From Flavobacteriales bacterium UBA1694 (lineage in GTDB: Bacteria; Bacteroidota; Bacteroidia; Flavobacteriales; Weeksellaceae), in assembly GCA_002319955.1 (NCBI GenBank), contig DCJS01000014.1, positions 20,866 through 47,530 of the forward strand: a stretch of 26,665 bases of DNA, written 5' to 3'. Shown in pieces: positions 21,652-26,665 of this stretch. The notes beneath the pieces are model-generated. The model saw only the letters and a list, made by a program, of their open reading frames with translations, made no database searches and had not been told where the DNA came from. The stretch's first letter is position 1, and every line of letters starts with the position of its first letter. A program made the position numbers and the translations under genes.

Positions 21652-23356
21652 TGAATTTAACGTCCTTAATGCTTAAATAATAGGTGACGTTTCCTTTCCA
21701 GTGGTTTTCTTCGGCGGTAAAGGCAATGTCAAAAGATTTGCTGTTGAACTCAGAACTAAAATGCCCTAATTTAAATCCTACGCATTCAATATTTCGGTTA
21801 TTTAATGGATTGTGAAGGTAAAACTTAATGTGGTTTCCGTCCTTACCCATTTGCTTGGCAAGTCCTTGTATTTTTCGACCGCTTAGCGTTAATACGGGCT
21901 TTTGGTTGTGCGGGCCAAAAGGGCCTAATTTTCGGTGGAAATTGAAGAAATCTTTATCGAGATCTTCTACTTCCACTTTTGAATCTATCAGAATTGAGGG
22001 CTGCTTCTGGTAAGGTTCAATCGTTTGGGCAACGGCCTGTTCGAATTTGATTTTAAAGGCCTCAAGGTTGGCCTTTTCCATTGACAATCCCGCGGCGGCC
22101 GGATGCCCACCAAATTTGGTAAATAAGTCTGAGCACAATTCTAAGGCGTGGTGCACGTCAAAATCAGAAACTGAACGGGCAGAGGCTACAAGCTCGCCGT
22201 TGTTGCCATCAGTGAAAACCACTGTGGGTTTATAGTAGCTTTCTGTTAAACGGGAGGCCACAATACCAATCACACCCTTATTCCAATTTGGGCCGTACAC
22301 AATTGTGGCGGTCTTGTCGTCCTGCGCTGTATCGATAACTTGCTGTAGGGCATCCGTCGTGGAGATTAAATCGAGTTCCCTTCTGGAATCATTTAAGTCC
22401 ACAATATTTTTAGCGATCGTATTGGCGTTCTTTAAATTGTCGGAAACCATCAGCTCTACAGCTGCTTTTCCATGGGAAATACGTCCAGCTGCATTTATCT
22501 TAGGTGCAATTTCAAAGACGATATTCGATATTTCATACGTCGCTAATTTTTCTTCCGGAATTAGAAGTCGAAGTCCGATGTTTCTTGTTTTTCGTAAGGT
22601 TTTTAATCCCATTTTCGCTAAGACTCTGTTCTCACCCGTCATTGAAACAATGTCTGCTGCAATGGAAATGGCCAAAAGGTCGGTCAGTTCGTGAAGTTCT
22701 GTTTCGGGAATTTTGTAAATGGTGTTGAGTCCTTGGCAAAGTTTAAAGCCAACACCGCAACCAGAGAGTTCTTTAAAAGGGTAACGGCAGTCTGCGCGTT
22801 TAGGATCCAGAACAGCGACAGCCTTGGGGATTTCTTCGCCCGGTAAATGGTGGTCACAAATAATGAAGTCTATGCCAAAGGATTTGGCGTATTCCACCTT
22901 ATCAAGAGCTTTTATTCCACAGTCTAGGGCAATGATTAAAGCGTAGCCTTGATCGCGCGCAAACTCAATGCCTTCCTCTGAAATGCCATAACCCTCGGAG
23001 TTTCGGTCTGGAATATAATAATCGAGGAATTTTTTTTCAACAAGTTTGCTTAAATACAAATACATTAAAGCCACGGCGGTGGTTCCGTCCACATCATAAT
23101 CACCATAAACCATTATTTTTTCACCATTTTCAATAGCGGTCGCAATACGCTCAACGGCTTTTTGCATGTCAGCCATAAGAAATGGATTATGGATGTCGCT
23201 GAGGTTTGGTTTGAAAAATTCTCTTGCTTTTTGATAATTGTCTATACCTCGCATGACCAGGATTTTAGATTCCAGGGTCCCAAAACCTAGGGAGGTGCTT
23301 AAGGCGTCGACCACATCCTCGTTCGGCTCTGTTCTGTATATCCATTCTTGTTTCAT
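21641..23356 (-). CDS. recJ: single-stranded-DNA-specific exonuclease RecJ
   Basis: RecJ degrades single-stranded DNA 5' to 3' in recombination and repair. The 571-residue product shows the DHH phosphoesterase motifs: YGDYDVDGTTA at 84-94, ALDCGIKA around 144-150 and the name-giving CDHHLPGEE at 167-175. APKINAAGRISHG follows, and the DHHA1 signature FGGHPAAAGL begins the second catalytic half, followed by the C-terminal OB-like domain. Length is typical. It is first in a likely operon with nadD and the DUF3817 gene. The N-terminus MKQEWIYRTEPNEDVVDAL matches the family, so the start is secure. Confidence 0.97.
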   Translation of the reverse strand: MKQEWIYRTEPNEDVVDALSTSLGFGTLESKILVMRGIDNYQKAREFFKPNLSDIHNPFLMADMQKAVERIATAIENGEKIMVYGDYDVDGTTAVALMYLYLSKLVEKKFLDYYIPDRNSEGYGISEEGIEFARDQGYALIIALDCGIKALDKVEYAKSFGIDFIICDHHLPGEEIPKAVAVLDPKRADCRYPFKELSGCGVGFKLCQGLNTIYKIPETELHELTDLLAISIAADIVSMTGENRVLAKMGLKTLRKTRNIGLRLLIPEEKLATYEISNIVFEIAPKINAAGRISHGKAAVELMVSDNLKNANTIAKNIVDLNDSRRELDLISTTDALQQVIDTAQDDKTATIVYGPNWNKGVIGIVASRLTESYYKPTVVFTDGNNGELVASARSVSDFDVHHALELCSDLFTKFGGHPAAAGLSMEKANLEAFKIKFEQAVAQTIEPYQKQPSILIDSKVEVEDLDKDFFNFHRKLGPFGPHNQKPVLTLSGRKIQGLAKQMGKDGNHIKFYLHNPLNNRNIECVGFKLGHFSSEFNSKSFDIAFTAEENHWKGNVTYYLSIKDVKFNEN

Positions 23357-23363
23357 ATGTGTA

Positions 23364-23371
23364 CAAAAATA
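23364..23371 (-). promoter_or_regulatory. possible promoter -7 element of recJ
   Basis: On the - strand this reads TATTTTTG, a perfect TAnnTTTG match, ending only 7 bases upstream of the recJ ATG. If it is used, the mRNA would be almost leaderless. No -33 TTG is seen. Confidence 0.4.
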
Positions 23372-23440
23372 CGCAAATATTTTCGTTTTTAAGGTGTGGA
23401 TCTAGGCCTAAAGAGGGCTGTGTTCTAGGATATAGTGCCA

Positions 23441-23468
23441 AAAAAAACCGCGCCAGAAAGCGCGGTTT
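23441..23468 (-). terminator. intrinsic terminator of the ABC-F gene
   Basis: On the - strand AAACCGCGC pairs with GCGCGGTTT (9 bp, 23460-23468 with 23445-23453) around a 6-base loop and runs into a tract of seven T (23447-23441). It starts 22 bases after the stop of the ABC-F gene. Confidence 0.92.
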
Positions 23469-23489
23469 ATATCGATTTAAAATTTAGGA

Positions 23490-25115
23490 TTAAGAATACA
23501 TTTGTTCTCTTAGTTCTTTCATTTTCTTATCGGCTAAGTACTCGTCGTAAGTCATTTCACGGTCGATAACGCCTTTTGGCGTAAGCTCGATTACCCGGTT
23601 ACAAACCGTTTCTAACATCTCGTGGTCATGAGATGCAAGTAGAATGGTGCCTTTAAAGTTCTCTAGTGAGTTGTTCAGCGTGGTGATGCTTTCAAGGTCC
23701 AAGTGGTTGGTCGGTTCATCCATTAACAGCACATTTGCTCTTTGAAGCATCATGCGGCTAAACATACAACGCATTTTTTCACCTCCAGATAAAACTGTGC
23801 TCGATTTTAGAGCCTCATCGCCAGAGAATAACATCTTTCCTAAGAAGCCACGCATGTATTCTTCGTGACGCTCTTCGTCGTTTTTTGTGAATTGGCGAAG
23901 CCAATCGACAAGTGAATCATCCTTATCTTGGAAGAAAGCATTGTTATCAACAGGAATGTAAGACTGATTTGTGGTTACTCCCCATTGGTATTCGCCTTTA
24001 TCGGGTTTTTGATTTCCGGAGATTATTTCAAAAAATTCCGTGATGGCTAGTGAGTTTTTCGATAAGATCGCGACTTTGTCCCCCTTTTTCAATTTGAAGT
24101 CAATGTTTGAAAATAAGAGTTCTGAATCTTTCGTTTTTGAAAGTCCACTAACCTCTAGGATTTGATCTCCAGCCTCACGTTCTGTTTCAAAGATGATGGC
24201 AGGGTATCGTCTGGAAGAAGGCTTAATGTCGTCAATACTTAATTTGCCAAGCATTTTCTTTCTTGCTGTTGCTTGTTTGGCTTTGGCGACGTTGGAGCTA
24301 AAACGTGCAATGAAATCTTGAAGTTCTTTCTTCTTGTCTTCTGCTTTCTTATTTGCCTGTTGTCTTTGTCTCGTGGCAAGTTGAGAAGCTTGGTACCAGA
24401 AGCTATAGTTTCCAGTATATAAATTCAATTTTGCGTAATCTAAGTCGCCAATGTGGGTACAAACCGCATCTAAAAAGTGACGGTCGTGAGAGACCACAAT
24501 AACCGTGTTCTCATAATCGGCTAAGAAATCCTCTAGCCACGCGATCGTGTCAATATCAAGGTCATTTGTAGGTTCATCCAGAATAAGCACGTCTGGATTC
24601 CCGAAAAGAGCCTGCGCTAATAAAACCTTTACTTTGTCTTTGTTTTCCAGCTCGCTCATCATTTGGTAGTGCATACTGTCTTTTACACCCACGTTTGAAA
24701 GCATGGTTTGTGCATCAGATTCGGCATTCCAACCGCCCATTTCTTCGTAAGTCACCCCAAGCTCTCCCGCTTTGATGCCATCTTCGTCTGAGAAATCAGG
24801 TTTTGCGTAGAGTGCGTCCATCGCTTCTTTGATTTCATGAAGTTTTTCGTTTCCACGTAAAACGGTTTCCAAGACGGTGAAATTATCGTAAGCAAAGTGA
24901 TCCTGCTCTAATACGGACATTCTTTTACCCGGCTCAAGCGATACCGTTCCTGTCGTTGGGACTTGTTTTCCAGTTAGGATTTTTAGAAATGTCGATTTGC
25001 CTGCTCCATTGGCTCCGATAATACCATAGCAATTTCCTTTGGTAAACATAATGTTTACTTCGTCAAAAAGCACTCTCTTACCGAACTGTAGAGATAAATT
25101 AGATACTGTTAACAT
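23490..25115 (-). CDS. ABC-F family ATPase, YbiT-like, with one degenerate ATP site
   Basis: ABC-F proteins bind the ribosomal E site and act in translation rather than transport. The 541-residue product has two nucleotide-binding domains, no membrane segment, and the interdomain linker (about residues 235-305, very Lys/Gln/Ala-rich). Domain 1 has Walker A GANGAGKST at 34-42 and Walker B VLILDEPTND, but its signature motif is degenerate (MSELENKDKVK at 153-163). Domain 2 has a perfect signature LSGGEK at 442-447 and Walker B VLLMDEPTNH, but its Walker A is lost (ILSKNSLAITEFFE, about 350-363). The start at 25115 (MLTVSNLSLQFGKRVLF) fits YbiT; the open frame to 25175 is not conserved. It is probably monocistronic, with its own promoter and terminator. 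Confidence 0.93.
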   Translation of the reverse strand: MLTVSNLSLQFGKRVLFDEVNIMFTKGNCYGIIGANGAGKSTFLKILTGKQVPTTGTVSLEPGKRMSVLEQDHFAYDNFTVLETVLRGNEKLHEIKEAMDALYAKPDFSDEDGIKAGELGVTYEEMGGWNAESDAQTMLSNVGVKDSMHYQMMSELENKDKVKVLLAQALFGNPDVLILDEPTNDLDIDTIAWLEDFLADYENTVIVVSHDRHFLDAVCTHIGDLDYAKLNLYTGNYSFWYQASQLATRQRQQANKKAEDKKKELQDFIARFSSNVAKAKQATARKKMLGKLSIDDIKPSSRRYPAIIFETEREAGDQILEVSGLSKTKDSELLFSNIDFKLKKGDKVAILSKNSLAITEFFEIISGNQKPDKGEYQWGVTTNQSYIPVDNNAFFQDKDDSLVDWLRQFTKNDEERHEEYMRGFLGKMLFSGDEALKSSTVLSGGEKMRCMFSRMMLQRANVLLMDEPTNHLDLESITTLNNSLENFKGTILLASHDHEMLETVCNRVIELTPKGVIDREMTYDEYLADKKMKELREQMYS

Positions 25116-25135
25116 AGAAGTTTGTAAATTTGGCG

Positions 25136-25143
25136 CAAAAATA
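25136..25143 (-). promoter_or_regulatory. promoter -7 element of the ABC-F gene
   Basis: On the - strand this reads TATTTTTG, ending 20 bases before the ABC-F start codon. The surrounding CGTATTTTTG is identical to the one before recJ. No TTG lies at the -33 distance. Confidence 0.5.
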
Positions 25144-25224
25144 CGAAAAGTTATTGGCTTTACCTCGTATGTCATTTTAATAAAGAACTTTACATAAAAT
25201 AACGCTATAATATTTAAAAAAGGT

Positions 25225-25232
25225 TAAATTTG
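25225..25232 (+). promoter_or_regulatory. possible promoter -7 element of smpB
   Basis: TAAATTTG fits TAnnTTTG and would give a leader of about 70 bases before the smpB ATG at 25309. A second TAAATTTG occurs at 25125-25132 but is probably too far away. No -33 TTG is seen. Confidence 0.4.
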
Positions 25233-25308
25233 CTTGTAGTTCTAAAATACAAACGTAAAATTATATAAATTCGGGAAACTTGCCGCGGCGTACCTTTACC
25301 CCATCAGT

Positions 25309-25767
25309 ATGAAGATAGAAAAAACAGTTACCATTGTAAATAAACGGGCACGCTTTGAGTACGAGCTAAGTGAGCAGATCGAAGCAGGCATCGTACTTAC
25401 GGGGACTGAGATAAAGGCTTTAAGATCTTCCAAGGCTTCCATAACTGAGAGCTTCTGTCAGATGATCAATGGGGAACTTTATGTTATTAATATGTCCATA
25501 GATGAGTATAAACTCGGGACTTTTTACAATCATAAAACAAAAAGGGAACGGAAATTGCTCTTGCACAAAAGGGAAATACTGAAATTTGAGAAAAAACTCA
25601 AGGACGTTGGAACCACTATTGTGCCTTTAAAACTGTATATCAATGAGAAAGGATTTGCCAAGTTGCTAATTGCACTAGCCAAAGGTAAAAAGCTATTTGA
25701 TAAGAGAGACACTATAAAAGATAGAGAAAATAAGAGAACAATGGAGAGAATCCTAAAGGATAGGTAA
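25309..25767 (+). CDS. smpB: SsrA-binding protein SmpB
   Basis: SmpB binds tmRNA and brings it to stalled ribosomes for trans-translation. The 152-residue product shows the family blocks: NKRARFEYELSEQIEAGIVL, then LTGTEIKALRSSKASITESF, YKLGTFYNHKTKRERKLLLH, and the C-terminal LAKGKKLFDKRDTIKDRE, whose basic tail enters the mRNA channel. Length is normal. The gene diverges from the ABC-F gene; both help translation, though no link is shown. No terminator is evident before the next gene. The tmRNA gene itself is not in the window. Confidence 0.97.
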   Translation: MKIEKTVTIVNKRARFEYELSEQIEAGIVLTGTEIKALRSSKASITESFCQMINGELYVINMSIDEYKLGTFYNHKTKRERKLLLHKREILKFEKKLKDVGTTIVPLKLYINEKGFAKLLIALAKGKKLFDKRDTIKDRENKRTMERILKDR

Positions 25768-25786
25768 AAAAAATCTCTCTAAATCT

Positions 25787-25817
25787 TTGTTTATAAAGAA
25801 AAATTATATTTATTTTG
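25787..25817 (+). promoter_or_regulatory. promoter of the OmpA-family gene
   Basis: TTG at 25787-25789, 20 bases, then TTATTTTG at 25810-25817. The spacing matches the -33/-7 pattern and the -7 element differs from TAnnTTTG at one position. The start codon is 29 bases farther, in a very A/T-rich leader. Confidence 0.5.
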
Positions 25818-25846
25818 CATTATCAATTATTTAATCATTTAATTCT

Positions 25847-26665
25847 ATGAAAAATCTAAAATTAGGAATTTCAGCATTGGCACTAACAGTTGCCTCTACT
25901 GTATTTGCGCAGACAGCCAACAACCCGTGGTTAATCGGAGTTGGTGCTCACGCGGAGAATCACGTAGCAGCTGGTGGAAATGTTGGTGACGTTTTTAAAC
26001 AAGCGTTCGGAGGTGACGAACTATATAGTATTAACAACTATACAATCACTCCACCACTTTCTAAATTAACTGTTGCAAGACACCTTTCAGGGCCACTAGT
26101 ACTAGACTGGCAAACAACTGTTGGGAACGTTGACAACAAAAAAATCGGTATGGATAAAGAATTCATGCTAATGACTGGGCTTGGTCTACAATTAAAAGCA
26201 AACTCTCTTTGGAATGAAGAGTCTTGGTTTGACCCGTACTTAAGAGTTGGAGCAAATTACCTAAGACATGATTATTCTTCTTCAGGTGTGGTTGACGGTG
26301 ATGGAAAAGCTTTAGGAGCTAACCATTTCGCTCTTGCTACAGGTCTTGGATCTAACTTCTGGTTAACTGACAACTTCGGTTTAGGTATCCAAGGAGATTA
26401 CGTTTCGACTCCAGGTGACAAATCATCTGCAGCGAACTTCTTCCAAGCAGGTGCGTCTCTATTATTTAGATTCGGACAATCAGACAGAGATAAAGACGGA
26501 ATCCTAGACAAAGACGATCTATGTCCAGACGAAGCAGGTTTACCTGAATTCCAAGGATGTCCAGATACTGACGGTGATGGTGTTCCAGACAAAGATGACC
26601 AATGTCCAGATGTTGCTGGTCCAGCTGACAACAACGGATGCCCTTGGCCAGATACTGACGGAGAC
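25847..26665 (+). CDS. OmpA-family outer-membrane protein, 5' part
   Basis: The frame is open for 273 codons and runs off the window. It opens with a signal peptide, MKNLKLGISALALTVASTVFA, cut before QTANN. Residues 25-210 look like an eight-stranded membrane beta-barrel (alternating segments such as FDPYLRVGANYL, FALATGLGSNFWL, NFGLGIQGDY, QAGASLLFRFG). From residue 213 there are thrombospondin type-3 calcium-binding repeats (DRDKDGILDKDDLCPD; DTDGDGVPDKDDQCPD; another begins DTDGD). In relatives these lead to a peptidoglycan-binding OmpA domain, which would lie beyond the window. The role is probably tethering the outer membrane to the cell wall. A likely promoter sits close upstream. Confidence 0.92.
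   Translation, partial: MKNLKLGISALALTVASTVFAQTANNPWLIGVGAHAENHVAAGGNVGDVFKQAFGGDELYSINNYTITPPLSKLTVARHLSGPLVLDWQTTVGNVDNKKIGMDKEFMLMTGLGLQLKANSLWNEESWFDPYLRVGANYLRHDYSSSGVVDGDGKALGANHFALATGLGSNFWLTDNFGLGIQGDYVSTPGDKSSAANFFQAGASLLFRFGQSDRDKDGILDKDDLCPDEAGLPEFQGCPDTDGDGVPDKDDQCPDVAGPADNNGCPWPDTDGD

Noticed and set aside
22305..22694. A 129-residue open frame on + opposite recJ
   Set aside because: It is antisense to conserved RecJ motifs, so it is explained as a shadow of the real gene.
25125..25132. A second TAAATTTG on + as a promoter for smpB
   Set aside because: It lies about 180 bases before smpB and within the divergent promoter region of the ABC-F gene; the copy at 25225 is better placed.
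25116..25175. Upstream extension of the ABC-F gene by 20 residues
   Set aside because: It would run through the likely promoter, and the family N-terminus MLTVSNLSLQFG starts at 25115.
26398..26634. A Ser/Pro/Gly-rich repetitive open frame on - near the window end
   Set aside because: It is the reverse complement of the Asp-rich calcium-binding repeats of the OmpA-type gene, which explains its repetitive look.
1..26665. CRISPR array, transposase, phage or plasmid genes, tRNA or rRNA
   Set aside because: I looked for spaced repeats, integrase or transposase motifs and tRNA-like folds and saw none; the window is core genome.

Overview
The window is a chromosomal stretch of a flavobacterium (Bacteroidota, order Flavobacteriales; the proteins look like the Chryseobacterium/Elizabethkingia family Weeksellaceae). 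The grounds are: zinc-free versions of ribosomal proteins L36, S14 and S4; A/T-rich leaders without Shine-Dalgarno sequences; promoters with the Bacteroidota -7 element TAnnTTTG; an outer-membrane receptor of the beta-barrel type common in this phylum, with a signal peptide ending in NAQ; and a glycosylasparaginase that reads like the classical enzyme of Flavobacterium (Elizabethkingia) meningosepticum. Genus and species cannot be set from the sequence alone.

Positions 1-10990 hold the fused S10-spc-alpha ribosomal supercluster on the + strand: L22 (partial), S3, L16, L29, S17, L14, L24, L5, S14, S8, L6, L18, S5, L30, L15, SecY, IF-1, L36, S13, S11, S4, RpoA, L17. It ends at a strong bidirectional terminator. 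Most gaps are under 35 bases. The two exceptions are a 96-base gap with a heptamer tandem repeat before rplP and a 133-base structured gap before rpsH.

Positions 10990-14466 hold a small lipoprotein gene (-), then enolase and citrate synthase (+), each with its own promoter and terminator.

Positions 14467-18070 form a nitrogen-metabolism island. Two enzymes of the guanidino-group-modifying superfamily, an arginine deiminase/DDAH-like protein and a CtlX-type citrulline hydrolase, both on +, flank an opposing two-gene operon of glycosylasparaginase and CutC. The outer pair could take arginine or methylarginine to citrulline and then ornithine. The inner enzyme releases aspartate from glycosyl-asparagine.

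Positions 18257-25115 are all on the - strand: a TonB-dependent-type outer-membrane receptor, the recJ-nadD-DUF3817 operon, and a YbiT-like ABC-F translation factor with one consensus and one degenerate ATP site. The window closes on + with smpB and the first 273 codons of an OmpA-type outer-membrane protein with calcium-binding thrombospondin-type repeats.

No rRNA, tRNA, CRISPR array, insertion sequence or prophage gene was seen, and no gene-free stretch exceeds 300 bases. Most of the window is ordinary core genome. The points most worth following are the asymmetric ABC-F protein, the GME-enzyme island with its inverted repeat at overlapping convergent stop codons, and the regulatory structures listed.
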